In this document: positions 32,799 through 44,959 of the stretch, piece by piece
Layout of the letters: each line of letters starts with the position of its first letter
Position numbering within the stretch: position 1 is the stretch's first letter
Assembly (NCBI GenBank): GCA_944474755.1
Contig: OX104120.1
Coordinates: 40,094,067 to 40,158,066, forward strand
Direction of reading: 5' to 3'
DNA: 64,000 bases
Source of the DNA: Limnoperna fortunei
Lineage: Eukaryota > Mollusca > Bivalvia > Mytilida > Modiolidae
Made by a program: the position numbers and the translations under genes
The notes under the pieces: generated by a model
What the model saw: the letters and a program-made list of their open reading frames with translations, nothing else
Told to the model about the DNA's origin: nothing
Database searches by the model: none

Positions 32799-35700
32799 TT
32801 ATTTTTCGCCTTTCTCTTCAGCAAGATATCGGCTTAGAAGTTCCAGAAGGTTCTCATCTGTAAATAAAAAAACAAACATTTTCATATAAATCATATTTAA
32901 TAAATTTGTCTGAATAATAAAAAAAACAATTAGAAACAGTATACTAGCGTAAATACATTCCTGCTGTCAGTTGATATATACAGTAAAAAAAGAAACTGGA
33001 TGGGTTTTTTTCTTTTTTTGCCAAAAATTTTTCTTATACTGAAATAAGAAATACAATGAAAATAGAAAATGTCTGTTTGCTTACATAAACACGCAATGTG
33101 AAAATTTAACAAATAGTCAATTTATTTTTAAATATCCATCCTTCTATATGATGTATTCTTATTTTTCAAAACTGCACGAAATTAAAACCCACTTATTTTT
33201 CTCCTGTGCAAATATACCTAATCTGATTTAAATAAAACTTCTTTAGAAAGACAGCAAAATAACTATACAAAAGAAACGACTTGCAACAGCGTTACTTTAA
33301 ACATATTTTATTGTCATAAACAATAGACAAATGGATGAGACACAAGTTTTCAAAACTTATGAAGTCTTCTCCATTAAATTGACAACATTACACATGGACA
33401 ATATGTAACAGACACAGTAAATTGTAATAAATATGAATGATGCATAACATAGAAATGACGAGTTGAAAGACACAGAAATATATATATAATAAACTATATG
33501 ATGGTTTATTTGTCGTATGCATGGTTCGTTTGTGTATATTTTAATGATTCGTATAATTAAACAAATCTCCGTGTATCTTTTATATAATTCTGAACATAAG
33601 TGAATAGCATAGAATTACAATCAAAGTCAGCTGAACTATTTCCATATAACATGTTTTCAATGGTTGGATCTAGCCCTAGTGATCTTATGTTGTTACATAA
33701 TTGTGTTCTTTGTAAATTATACAAGTTACAATATAAAAGGAAATGGTGCACTGACTCATTATCATCTCCGCAGTCGCAACGTGGTGAGACGATTATATTA
33801 CATTTGAACATGTCACCTTTTAAACTACTACATTTTTGGCGTAATCTTGTATGAATTATATTCAGTTTACGGTTACCAATTGCATAGTGTAATGGGGACT
33901 TTCTGTTCAGCTGGTATTTGGTTTTGAGTGCAGATTTAAATTCAGCATGACTAGAAGATTCCCTAATATGAATATCTAAACTATTCCAAAGTTTTATTGT
34001 TGAAGGAAAATATGAATTTTGGAATATATTAAGTCTAGCGGGTGGAAGTGAAATGTTACTATAATTCCTAAGGTTGTAGTTATGTATTTGATTAACAGAT
34101 TTTGGTAAAATATTAGTTAAATATTCTGGTACATCCCCTTGAACAATGTTGTCATATAAAGATAGCTTTTTCCGTTCCCTTCTTACCGATAATTGTTCCC
34201 AGCCAGTTTCGTTATAGATTGACGCGATGCTAGCATAAGAAGACAATCCAGTAACTATGCGTCCCGCTTCTAGTTGTATTTTTTCAAGTCTATTAGAGTC
34301 GATATTTGTACAGCTATCCCACACTTCACACGCGTATTCAAAAAGAGGACGAATGAATGTTATGTATATTTTCTCTAAAAAAAGTTCTAGATAGCTTAAA
34401 TCTGAGCTTTCTTAGTACTGCAATTTGTTTTGAAGTTTTTTCAAGGATATTGTCTACATGTGATGTCCATTTACAATCTGAACTTAAAATTACACCAAGA
34501 TGCTTATGACAGTGCACTGTATCAATAGTTATATTATCAAACTTAAAAGACAGTTCATTATTATTAATAAAGACCTATATGCAAGGAGACACTCGTTCAT
34601 TTGTTAAGTCGACTGATCAGATTGATTGATCTATTGATTTATTTGATTGAATTTCCTAATAATATAGGGTATAAATTAACATTACGTAGGTTCTATATAA
34701 GTTTATAAGTTCTTCTGTCTGTTACACATTCTATCGCCTTCCTTGCTTTAGCTAATTGTTTATTGAGTTTTCATCGACGATTCGACACCTGCTATGCCGA
34801 ATTTTACTGCCGTTATAATCCGAAGTTAGTTTTGTGATTCTCCAAAAAGCGAGAGTGCGACTATTCGTTCTAACAGCTCCATGAACCAGACGGTGGCTGA
34901 CATAACAAAACAACCTAGACATATCAGGTAGAATGTTTGATGAACCAATTTTTGTCATACAGAATCCAAAATCTAGTTTGGATGGGAAATTCTTTAAAAG
35001 CTTTTTTCTTTAATACCTCTTTATCAACTAGAGTTTACACAGAGCAATTTCATAAACTGTGTGGGTCTTCGGTGGCAGAGTGATTAAGGTAGTTCGTCTA
35101 CTATTGATCACGTGATCTGTCAAAACTGAGATTGCGGAACCCGTAAACTCTAGATTCTCACTGCAGGCAGGGTGTGCTTGACTCCAATCCTAATTGACAA
35201 GGATTGTCAGTTTTCCTACCGCCGCAGGTCAGGGGTTTTCTCCGGGTACTCCGGCTTCCTCCCCCAATAAAAATTGGACGCCATGATATAGCTGAAAAAT
35301 TGCTGAAAGTGGCGTTAAAACAACATTCTAATCAAATCAAATCATAAACTGTGATTTTTACCTTGAGCATGAACTCCTTCGAAATTGTATTTTATAGTTT
35401 ACTTTATAAACTTTAAATATCTAGTTCAACTTACCTGATAATTTGCGTTTCCCTTCTTCTTCTGTACAGGTCTCACAACATCTACTATGGACAAAAGCGT
35501 ATTGACACAAGCCTTGGTTTTTAAAGCTTTTGCAAGCCACTGCACTTAAGCTGGGATCATCACGACATTCACCTACAATGTAATGTAATTTCTTCATTTT
35601 TAGAAACTTCAACTCAGCATTTACTAGTATACAGTATTGTATTGCTGCTGTATTGTTAGCTGTTTTAACAGACAGCATACACTATTCTGTTATTTGACAC

Positions 35701-37108
35701 GTGCATGAACCTACCTTCTTAACACACACCTACATTTAATACAAGCACACGATATGGTCCACCCGCACACTGGCCACTACAATCACACGAGATAGCCCAC
35801 CCGCACACTGGCCACTACGAGCACACCAGATAGCCCACGCGCACACTGGCCACTACGAGCACACGAGATAGCCCATGCGCACACTGGCCACTACGAGCAC
35901 ACCAGATAGCCCACGCGCACACTGGCCACTACGAGCACACGAGAAGATTTATCCCCACCCAAGCCCACACTAGCCACAACAAGCACATGAGGTAAGTCCG
36001 TTAACAAATTCAAACATCGAAGGGGTTAAGACGTTGTACAACCATAAACTTACTTGATCCGTTAAGGGTAATGTCTAGAAAACACTCCAACATTATTTAA
36101 AGTGTTATTTTAATATTTTATTTAGATTTTCTAAGTTCAGCTAAATATTACTTATAATTTGTGACTATGCAAATTTTTTTCTCTGCAAATGTGTTTGTGC
36201 GTCACAGTCAATAGCATCTATAAATGCATGAGAAAACTATTTCGATTAAAAACGAACACAGTATTTTATTTTATTGTTATCGTGCATGAGTGACAAATGA
36301 ATCGGCAGCAAATTACTGATTATTTTATCCCCGCATGTAAAACAAGGGGAAACCATTGAGTAAAACCGGTTATAATTGGGAAAATGTATGTTTTAAATAA
36401 AAAAACTGGATAGTGCATCTAATGCAGAAAACGAAAGAGCTGTGAATATTGTAAACAAGTGTATAATAAAATGTATCCAATAGAACAGAGCACAATGTTA
36501 TACATGTATAGGTTGGTTAATCATATAACCCCTACCCCGATACAAAAATACACATACGTTAACATATATGAACAATCCGCGACTTGTAATGATTAAATAA
36601 AACATTCCATCGTTCGTATATCAATAGGAATAGTTAAGCAATATGCGTGTAAACCTCGTAGTCTAATGATCGCTTTTATAAAGTTGTGATTACAGAGCTG
36701 AATTTCTTTGGTTGAATTTAGAATCATTTTTATTTTTTTCAACAGCTGTATAATTCAATAAAAATTCTCGAATTTTTTTCCATAAAATTAATGAAATCAC
36801 TAATTTTGAAATAAGAGAAAATGAAACTCATCACCAAGAAGTTTAACCAGATATGCAATATCTTTCATTCCTTGGATTTATTTTGTAGCGTCCGAGCTTT
36901 ATTTCTACGTTGAAATTACCGTATGTATATGAAATTGATCTGATGAATACCTAACGAAATAGTGTTTGTTCAAATTAATAGTTTTTTGTAACAAAACCTT
37001 ACCAGTTTGTCGACTCTCTACGTTGTCTTGTATATTTTGTTGTGCATTTAATTGCGGATATCCACATGCAATCCCGACGAAAATAAGTGCCAACAACAAA
37101 AGTTTCAT
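32799..37108 (-). CDS. Small secreted six-cysteine protein, PLAC-like, three exons
   Basis: Minus-strand gene with coding exons 37108-37003, 35572-35435 and 32857-32799 (106, 138 and 59 nt; 100 codons plus TAA). The donors are CTG|GTAAGG and CAG|GTAAGT, and the acceptors TTGTAG and TTTACAG. Both introns are phase 1 and join cleanly. Exon 1 starts at the ATG before a hydrophobic signal peptide (MKLLLLALIFVGIACG). Exon 2 has six cysteines spaced C-x10-C-x8-C-x8-CC-x2-C, ending HSRCCETC; this matches the PLAC domain found at the C-termini of ADAMTS proteins, papilin and lacunin better than ShK, which ends CxxxCxxC. A basic KRK follows. Exon 3 is a short helical acidic/basic tail. It is probably an extracellular protein; function is unknown. 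Introns hold a LINE, a SINE and a minisatellite. Confidence 0.75.
33300..34565 (-). mobile_element. 5'-truncated LINE in intron 2 of the PLAC-like gene
   Basis: Inserted in D3 relative to D2, which is continuous here (ACGTTTCTTTAATTAATGAAGACC at 15872). The minus-strand 3' end carries AATAAA near 33320. The coding remnant is listed separately. Orientation is the same as the host gene. Confidence 0.7.
33557..34324 (-). pseudogene. Non-LTR retrotransposon ORF2 C-terminus
   Basis: An open frame of 255 codons matching the region after the RT domain of CR1/Jockey-like LINEs: (after a frameshift upstream) IRPLFEYACEVWDSC, LEKIQLEAGRIVTGL, the YNLRN...PPAR motif, FPSTIKLWNSL, and a terminal zinc-knuckle-like motif CDCGDDNESVHHFLLYC. 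Upstream to about 34560 a frameshifted piece reads KWTSHVDNILEKTSKQIAVL, the usual segment before it. RT catalytic motifs and endonuclease are absent. It shares the strand of the host gene, but no splice sites suggest exonisation. Confidence 0.75.
35062..35341 (+). mobile_element. tRNA-Ser/Leu-headed SINE, full length, with 12-bp target duplication
   Basis: TCATAAACTGTG precedes (35050-35061) and follows (35342-35353) the element. The head GGCAGAGTGATTAAGG resembles box A of a class II tRNA; the box B region is degraded. The body has GGGTACTCCGGCTTCCTCCCCC, GGACGCCATGATATAGCTGA and a CAAATCAAATC tail. It sits antisense in intron 2 of the PLAC-like gene. Confidence 0.85.
35743..35945. repeat. 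38-bp minisatellite in intron 1 of the PLAC-like gene
   Basis: About five and a half units of GCACACTGGCCACTACGAGCACACGAGATAGCCCACGC. Units alternate between CACACGAGATA and CACACCAGATA, so part of the array is built of 76-bp dimers. GC content is far above the surroundings. Confidence 0.9.
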
Positions 37109-37562
37109 ATTGAAATGCTGTAAATAATCTCTTGTGAGTAAAGATTTCAACTGGCAGCAAAATAAATATACAGGGGTTTTAAATAGTACGAAAACGGTCA
37201 ACCTACGCCTCGGGTAGATTGTTGACTTGTTTATTCTGAAGTTGTCAATTGCTGTCTATAATCGCAGTAGGCACCTGCTTGTATAAAACTGATAAACGTA
37301 ATAAAAGTACACAATATCACGGATGAAAGACTATTCAAAATATTAAACGAATTTATTAAAATGTTTGAAACCAATTTAACATAACTACATAAACTTTGAC
37401 ACTAAATATTTTTTTGTTAAATGAACTGTATTTACTAAATGAGGCGTTTAATAATTTGCATAGCTATGAACTAGTATTAAAAAACTTGATAGTTGATATT
37501 TTCGTTGCATTTAGTGAACTATAAAATAAGTTTTAAATCACATATCGACACGAAAGTATTTA
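37109..37562. other. Upstream region of the PLAC-like gene
   Basis: AT-rich sequence upstream of exon 1 on the minus strand. No clear core promoter could be fixed: several TATAAA-like strings occur (for example the minus-strand match to TTTATA at 37280), but none is well placed enough to call. The first 70 bases above the ATG are open in frame but are probably 5' untranslated. Confidence 0.35.
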
Positions 37563-37573
37563 TGTCAAATTTG

Positions 37574-37745
37574 AACGTATTACTGCAAAAGAATTGTTTT
37601 TTCCTGTACTTAAAATTTGTCGTTTTCATTGTTGTGTGTTTGTGTTTTTCCTTATTGTGAACGTATTACTGCAAAAAGATTTTTTTTCTGTATTTAAAAG
37701 TTGTCGTTTTCGTTGTTGTCTGTTTGTGTTTTCCTTATTTTGTAA
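37574..37745. repeat. Tandem duplication of about 88 bp, T-rich
   Basis: AACGTATTACTGCAAAA ... TTTGTGTTTTTCCTTATT occurs twice in a row (37574 onward and 37660 onward) with about 10% difference. The small open frames over it are compositional. Confidence 0.8.
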
Positions 37746-37967
37746 ATTTGTTTTGCTGTTTGTTTGTTTTGTGATAGTCTGAAAACATACTGTGCAACAG
37801 TTTATTTGTTTTACAAAAGATAGTGCTGAAATCACTCACCACTAGCTACGATCTGTCTGTATTGGATTTTTAAATAGCAGTTAGCATCGCAATCTTCTAA
37901 CATCTGGTAACATGTATCTTAACAAAATAACAATATCTTATCATGCATTATAAAATAACAGGATCTG

Positions 37968-38585
37968 GGACCATGTTATCGAAGATTTCTTAGGACTACG
38001 ACATGTCCTAATACTATGATAGGTCAAATGTTTTGTCCTAAGTTGTGTCACCGACAATGTCGTAAGTAAGGACTTTTCCTAATTTTTATCCTATCTTTAT
38101 GTCAACGAAATAGGTATCTTAAGATGGTCTTAGGATGTTCTAAATTAAATTTGTTTTAATTTTACCTTTTTGAGTTTTAATTTTTAATATTAGATATAAA
38201 AAAATTTGCTTAATTGCACCCACCGGTCAAAATTTGAAGCTCCGTTTTCGTACAACTTTGGACCCCTTTTCTTATTTATTATAATAAATTGTGTAAAATA
38301 TTAAATGTAAGCCTTATTTATTTACAAACAGTAACGTTACAGCACGACATCAACCTTTGAACGAAATATAGTCTTTGCACTCAAACTGGTTTTGTTCAAT
38401 TATAAACCAAATTATTTCACATTGAAATGCACATAACAGAGGCATTTGCCATTTTAATTTATAACAAGTTATTTAAAATACTCATAATTATATACTTACT
38501 GATAAAAGTTTAAAACTCGGTCCTAAATTATGTCTTAAGGCATGTCATAAGACCTATTTTAGGATAGTTTAGAATACATGGCTCC
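37968..38585. mobile_element. MITE-like element with inverted ends
   Basis: Left end GGACCATGTTATCGAAG...TCTTAGGACTACGACATGTC. Inverted right end GGAGCCATGTATTCTAAAC...TCTTATGACATGCCTTAAG. Subterminal regions repeat TCCTAA/TTAGGA palindromes, and the interior (38150-38500) is AT-rich and non-coding. It splits a 49-bp tandem unit: AACAGGATCTG stands on its left and ACCAACCATTTACAA on its right. Superfamily unknown. Confidence 0.6.
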
Positions 38586-38586
38586 A

Positions 38587-38929
38587 GGACCAACCATTTA
38601 CAATATAACAACCATCAACAAGATAACAGGATCTGAACCAAACCATTTACAAGATAACAACCATCAACAAGATAACAGGATCTGAACCAAACCATTTACA
38701 AGATAACAACCATCAACAAGATAACAGGATCTGGACCAAACCATTTACAAGATAACAACCATCAACAAGATAACAGGATCTGGACCAAACCATTTACAAG
38801 ATAACAACCATCAACAAGATAACAGGATCTGAACCAAACCATTTACAAGATAACAACCATCAACAAGATAACAGGATCTGAACCAAACCATTTACAAGAT
38901 AACAACCATCAACAAGATAACATGATAAA
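38587..38929. repeat. 49-bp tandem array, 7 units
   Basis: The unit AACCAAACCATTTACAAGAT...AACAGGATCTG has ATCTG ends at 38635, 38684, 38733, 38782, 38831 and 38880. Two adjacent units read ATCTGGACC, the others ATCTGAACC. A degenerate unit lies left of the MITE at about 37905-37967. Confidence 0.95.
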
Positions 38930-39682
38930 ACTCAACACATTACAAGATATCATTATATCACAAATAATTGAAGAATGTAAATATGTTGAAATTATTATAC
39001 AATAACGACCACATGAAACGTAACATTTTCAATCACTGAGAAACCCGTTCTACCTACACTTAATGATCGCGATGAAATTGTGTAAATTAAAAACCAAAAT
39101 TATTTCTACTCCATGACACACAATCTATTTACATGCGAACAATATGCAGACAAGTATTATATGTATCTGTCTCCATAAATGATGAAGTCTATCAATTTAA
39201 AAGAAAATTACAGGATTGCATTGCTTGTATGAGATGTGCGATAAAAATAAATAAATAAAGGTTTTATCAATTAACGACAGTGATTCAACATTGATTTCGG
39301 TACGTTTATACTACGACAACCACACACAACTTAACATTTAGTTAAAGATTGCGAATTGGTTTGACTTTAATTCTTTAATAATGCAACTGTAATTTGTCTT
39401 GGACGGAGAAAAACTTAACTTTATCAATAACCACTGGTTTCAACAAAAGAATTCTGAAACCGACATATCAAATATGTTGTATTATTTGATTGACAACATA
39501 TTTCTGTGTAGAGTAGTATATTTTTTCAACAGAACTTTGAAACTTCTGCAGGTAATATAGATGATTATTCCTTGAATTCAGACCGAGGCTATTGCAAAGA
39601 TATGAAGAAGGTTGCTCAATCATTTTATTTCAAAATACGATATATTAGACGTCCTACATTGTGTACTGTTGAATAACACATT
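38930..39682. other. No recognisable feature
   Basis: AT-rich sequence without supported exon, repeat or RNA gene. Confidence 0.5.
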
Positions 39683-39816
39683 GTTGATTGATTGATTGAT
39701 TGATTCATTGATTCATTCATTCATTCATTCATTCATTGAATTCATTCATTCATTGAATTCATTCATTCATTCGTTGAATTCATTCATTCATTCATTCATT
39801 CATTCATTCATTCATT
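39683..39816. repeat. (ATTG/ATTC)n microsatellite
   Basis: Starts as GATT repeats, switches to CATT repeats, and is broken three times by GAATTC. The open frame rich in FIHS across it is an artefact. Confidence 0.95.
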
Positions 39817-41440
39817 TGATGTTAGCTGTACGTCCAGCGAGCAGTATTTCAGCTATATTCAAGACGAGAACAAGTGAATAGTAATAAATCATACGGGAAA
39901 ATGAAGCAAAGGACAAAAGTTGTGAATGTCTTTGGATAAGTATGGAGTATGGGTATAGGCGCAAAATTTAGCCTTTTGCAAACGAGCATGTTGTTATCAA
40001 CATCTACAAGGGGGTTTTCGCGTGCAAGGAGCGTGGGACTCTCCAAACACATTATCCACAGTCGTATTATAACCTGACAAACCCCAGCGATAAGAGAAGG
40101 TATTTATTTGGTAAATAAAATTTTTAATAAAAATTAAATAGGATGGTTTATCTTTACCCAACTATAATAAACTAAGAAATCGCGAGGTCGTTGACCTTTT
40201 TTTATTTCAAAAATTAAATAAGAAAATGCGAATATTCACTTTAAATGATTTTATGTTAATGCATACGAAATGAAAATATATATAATTTTGGATATGCATT
40301 TTATTCCTATTTAGTAAATTATTAATTAATTTTTTCAATTAAATATTTAGATTTGATTGCAATGGAAATGTTAGCTCACTATTCCAAAGCACAAACCACG
40401 GGACTCCGTACAATGATATATCTGTTGGGTGTGCCTACATATTTAACATCGTTTTTATTATGTATTACTGTAAATATTGAATTTAAATCATACATTACGA
40501 GTTGATTAACACGTGTAAATGTTAAGACTGACTCTTGTCAACATCGACATTAAGTCTCCGTTTTCTGTGTTATATGCTAATAGATCTATAAATTCATGGA
40601 ACATAATAAGATTTTCTAATTAAAAAGAGATTCACTATAAAGGGTTGATAAATGTGGTAACAGGGTAAAGACATATTTTCGATCAATGAGTTTGTATTTT
40701 TATTTTTAAAATTTATTCACGTGCTTTTGTGCTTAGGGTCATTGTTCATTGTGCTTCTCGTTTTTGGAATATGTATATAATCGTTTGCTTTGTTCATATA
40801 TATGTAAAAAAATTTAACTGTGACATTACTTTTTGCTATTTCTTTATACCTACTCTGTATAACTTTCTTGGCAGTATAATCACACAAAATTGTTTGATTC
40901 TCAATAGGACGAAATAAAGAATTGCCAAAGTACTACATTTGGTATCAAAATTGAAGGATATATTCAAGGACTTTCAATATTAAATGTCTGCGATAAAATC
41001 TTTATTATAATGATGTAATTGCAAGTTTTAAAACACCTCCATGATATAGTAAAAATGTAATTATTTCTAGTATAAAATTAAATCACATATAAACATGAAT
41101 GTAAAAAAACATATCTGAACAAACTTGTATATTTACAAAGACTGGATATAGGAAACAATGTAACCGGATAATTAAACAGCCCTGTTCGTATGTATGTCTT
41201 TAAGAGCTTACATTTAACAACAATATTATATTTCAAAATGGAAATTCTAAGGAAGAAAATTGGCATACATGTGAAGTTCCATATGAAGTTATAGGTCTTT
41301 GCTAAAAATTAATGATAAAGAGAGTTTGTTACAGGGTTTCACAAAAACAAACAATAGATAATATTGAAGTTGGATACTGAATTCTAGGAAACTGAAATGA
41401 ATACGTGATGTCCTAGGATCATACTTGGAGGGTTACTAGT
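39817..41440. other. No recognisable feature
   Basis: AT-rich intergenic sequence. Small open frames (for example 40729-40917) have no start context, splice context or protein-like pattern that I can support. Confidence 0.45.
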
Positions 41441-41444
41441 ACTT

Positions 41445-41815
41445 GACCGACAGAGCTAGGCAGCGCATCTCCATAGCAGATAGGAAAGCCCCTCTCGCTC
41501 GTTGGGGAAAGAGGGGGCTATCAGGTTATTATACGGAAAGTGTGACCGAGGACCATCATGGTGGTGTCGTATTTTGAGTGTGCCACGTAATTGCACGCTA
41601 AAACACCTTTTGTAGATATTGATTACAGTAGGCACAACAAAGGTACACTGCCAAATACTCCATACTTTTTGCAGTGACATTTAAAAATTATTTTTCCAAT
41701 CTCTTCTCATATATTTTCCAAGTCGATTTATTCTTTGTTTACTTATTTTTGTCCTAAATAAAGAAGAAATACGCTCCTCGTTGGGCGTAAAACAAACATT
41801 CAGTCAATCAATTTA
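41445..41815. repeat. Dispersed repeat, possibly a SINE, with GTTGGGCGTAAAACAAAC tail
   Basis: GGTTATTATACGGAAAGTGTG ... GTCGTATTTTGAGTGTG (41524-41590) has a diverged relative at 48573-48630 (GGTTATAATATGGAAAGTGTG ... GTCGTATTTCGAGAATG). The end, CTCGTTGGGCGTAAAACAAACATTC (41777-41801), looks like a SINE tail. No RNA polymerase III boxes are clear. Confidence 0.45.
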
Positions 41816-42451
41816 TTGTTGTGAGATAACAATGTAATTAATTTTGACCATTTTAAACTGGAATGGGGGTTACGATTGGATAGTCAACTTGATAAAGCTA
41901 CATATTTAGCCCAATTCCACTTTCCGCTCTCTTTTTTCAATAAAAAACTATATGTGTACATTGTGTTTCTTATGAATTAAATAGCTACTTAGTTTCTTTC
42001 ATTCAAAGAGGGTCAACTAAACGTGTAGCAGCCCTAACATGTTGTTTATACTTTTCACCTTCATTCAGCAGTATTACTGAGTACGTCTCTTCATATAATA
42101 GTACGGCGCTGGATATCTGACGGCACCAAATATTTTTAAATTATAAGCAAATCTATAAAGCCGTATCAAAAGTGCCGCCTAGAAAATCTTTTTTTTTCGG
42201 CTATCGTACAGTATTTTTTAAAGGCATACTCAAATTTATGCCCATCTTAAAGTTTAGGACATGAAACATTCTTAAAATTCTCAAATGAATATATCATCGA
42301 AAAGAAATTAATTAACGTTTGTATACTAGTAGCTAACTTTCTCAAAAAGGTTATCTATAGTATGTGGAATTTATAAACAGAGCCTAATGTTTGCTCTTTA
42401 ACCAAGTTCTTCTCTATTCCAATTTCACGACTTAATATTATGCAATAAAAC

Positions 42452-42590
42452 TTCACTTGAACATGGTCAATATGAAGTTTTATGGAGCAGTGTACAACAA
42501 TATTGAATTCAACTTCGCCTCGTTTAGTATTAATCTATCCTGCTCCATAAAACCTCATGTTCATCTCGTTCAAGTGCAGTATAAGATATT
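42452..42590. repeat. Foldback repeat
   Basis: CTTCACTTGAACATG...GAAGTTTTATGGAGCA on the left pairs with TGCTCCATAAAACCTCATGTTCATC...TTCAAGTGCAG on the right, with a spacer of about 45 bp. Directly after it (42600-42672) a shorter inverted pair, CTGAGTTATT/AATAACTCAG, occurs. Confidence 0.65.
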
Positions 42591-43906
42591 TTCCTAAAGT
42601 TTTCCACATTGGCTGAGTTATTAGACTGAGGCTAACCATATTGAACCAATAACTCAGACAGTAGGAAAAAAGTTTACGCAATTATACCCATAGTATACTA
42701 GTCAGTTCAATATGTCACATGGACGAGTCTAATATCGATCCAAAATTAAGCAAATATACCTTTTTGACTTTTTGATTTTATGACTATGTCATAATAACGA
42801 GTCAATACGTCATATTTGAGACTGGTATTTTGTATCGTGTTGCCAGATTAAATCATATTAAGATTGGTAAACTAATATTAGTCAAACTGCACAATGTTAC
42901 GGAATTACGTATATAATTTAGTCTAATGCGATGATTTGTGTGTTCATTTTGTGGTTGCAGAGGAGTTAAAAATAAAGAAACGCTAGTAAAATATTTTAAC
43001 GCCATTGTTGAAGTTTAAATAATAACATGCATGTTTTATTTTGATTTCTTTTGCACGCCTAACGACCTCTGCGTGACTTGTAACAAACAAACAAGCTTAA
43101 TTGTTACTTAAAACTCGATGCCGATATGTATAATGCTCTCAAGCCTCAGACAACCGGATGCATTCGCAGTTGCGTGGTCAATTTCTATATGAAGCGCTCG
43201 ACCAGTACACATTGACTCTCTAAACCACGTTTAGTATATTTTTGTTGTTGTGCAGTGGTTTTAAGATATAAATGAATGTAACACGTACAATAAAACTGAA
43301 ATTGCCCCTCTGATAGAGAAAAGTGTTTAATATAGTGGTATTTCCTTATTTTTAAATTTCGCTTTTGATTAATCATTGTTATGCATCAATAATGATGACA
43401 CGGTCACAGTCTAGAACGTTAAAATGTATCCATTAAGCAAGTCAATTGTAAATAGTGATAGACATATCTGTGGTAAAATTTCACACATAATAACCTTTTT
43501 CTAAGTGCGTTTATTTTTCAAGCATTACCAATACATCGTAGGTGTGGCTAATTAAATCGATATTTAAATATAAAACGGCAGTTTACAAGTTTTGTCTGAA
43601 ATAAAAGATGGTTGATTTCGGTCCCTTACTTTACATAGCTAAGTACTAAAACAAACAAAGCTGGGTCATCTGTGTCAAGTATATGTGTAATTGTATACAG
43701 AACTGAGCTCTCGTCTTTTCCAATAAACTAGACAAGGATTCTTTGTTACTATTTAATGTTTACTGACGTTGTTCCAGCCTTTCATACCATTTAACTACCT
43801 TGAATCTACATTTATTTTAGATTTTCGTACAAGCTTCTTATCTTTCAATGTAAAAGGCTCCAATATATTACTCATATTTTGATATACAAGCAAACATATT
43901 GCATTT

Positions 43907-44366
43907 AATCCGTTTGTACGGTTAATTAAATCGTTTGTATGATTTATTAAATCGTTTGTACGATTTATAAATCCGTGTGTACGTTTCTTAAATCGTTTGT
44001 ACGATTTATTAAATCGTTTGTACGATTTATTAATCCGTCTGTACGGTTTATTTAATCGTTTGTACGATTATTTTCAGGGACCATAGGGACCGCATCGAAG
44101 TAGTTGGCCATCTACTATTGATTATCGGGGACTAAAGGGACCACATGGTCTAGGTAGTTGATCATCTACATTTGATTATCAGGGACCAAAGGGACCACAT
44201 GGTCTAGGTAGTTAGTAATATACTATTATCAGGGACCATAGGGACCACATGAATAATTAATAAATCGTACAAACTATTAAATAAACCGTACAAACTATTT
44301 AATAAACCGTACAAACGGATTAATAAATCGTACAAACTATTTAATAAACCGTACAGACGAAATAAT
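43907..44366. repeat. Foldback element with tandem-repeat arms
   Basis: The left arm (to about 44070) is seven or so units of AATCGTTTGTACGATTTATTA, each itself palindromic. The right arm (44255-44366) holds the inverted units (AAATCGTACAAACTATTTAAT, ATAAACCGTACAAAC). The centre (44078-44255) is three to four units of about 57 bp containing GGGACCACATGGTCTAGGTAGTT. There is no ORF. The design recalls DNA transposon ends built from tandem repeats. Confidence 0.8.
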
Positions 44367-44959
44367 TTTTTTTCTTTTTGTTGTTTGGCACGAATAAGCC
44401 GTTGTAGTAACGTCTACCTTGTGAAATAATACAATTAAATAATTTGTAAGGCTGGACAATTTCTATAGAATACATATGACAACATCAAGACAGTTGACAG
44501 ATTTATCACAGCTTTCATCTTTAATTTGTAAAATTGTTTATGTCGATTTCACGTCATGGCTATTTATTTTGTCATTATAGCCAAAAGACCTTATGATAGA
44601 ATAGACTTGAGATTGAAAGATTATCTGTGAACAGAGGGGTAATAGGGTTCAACTTGACAAAACTGACAAATACATGAAATACTTCGGCTATTAACATCTT
44701 AAAACTGTTGGTTTTCTCATAAAAATATATGACTACATGGGTCTATAGTACACAATTCCGTGGAAACTATCCGCCACCATAACTGTTAATACAGAAACAT
44801 CATGTGATTATCTTTTAAATTTAAATGATTGTAATTTCTCACAATGCCATGCTGTATCGTCATTGGTATGGTATTTTTTTATGGATTTAGATGTTTATTT
44901 GACCACTTAGTTTTTACCTGTTTTCTCATCGTTGTCCAAGTGGGCTATATTGTCATCTA

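Larger units (their letters stand above)
31750..34990. repeat. Segmental duplication copy D3
   Basis: Colinear with D2 in pieces: 31920-32190 with 8225-8510; 32195-32630 with 11630-12204; 32631-32680 with 13121-13165; 32690-33290 with 15270-15880; 34565-34720 with 15880-16000; and 34715-34990 with 20605-20625 plus 20773-20960. D3 lacks the 44-bp array, both Helentron-type elements, the MULE-like element and the PLE/SINE nest, but has its own LINE insertion. It contains exon 3 of the PLAC-like gene. Confidence 0.85.

Noticed and set aside
35435..35572. ShK-type domain for the six-cysteine exon
   Set aside because: The last three cysteines are CC-x2-C, unlike ShK's C-x3-C-x2-C. PLAC fits better, though a search would decide.
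39696..39881. Open frame rich in FIHS repeats
   Set aside because: It is translation of an ATTC microsatellite.
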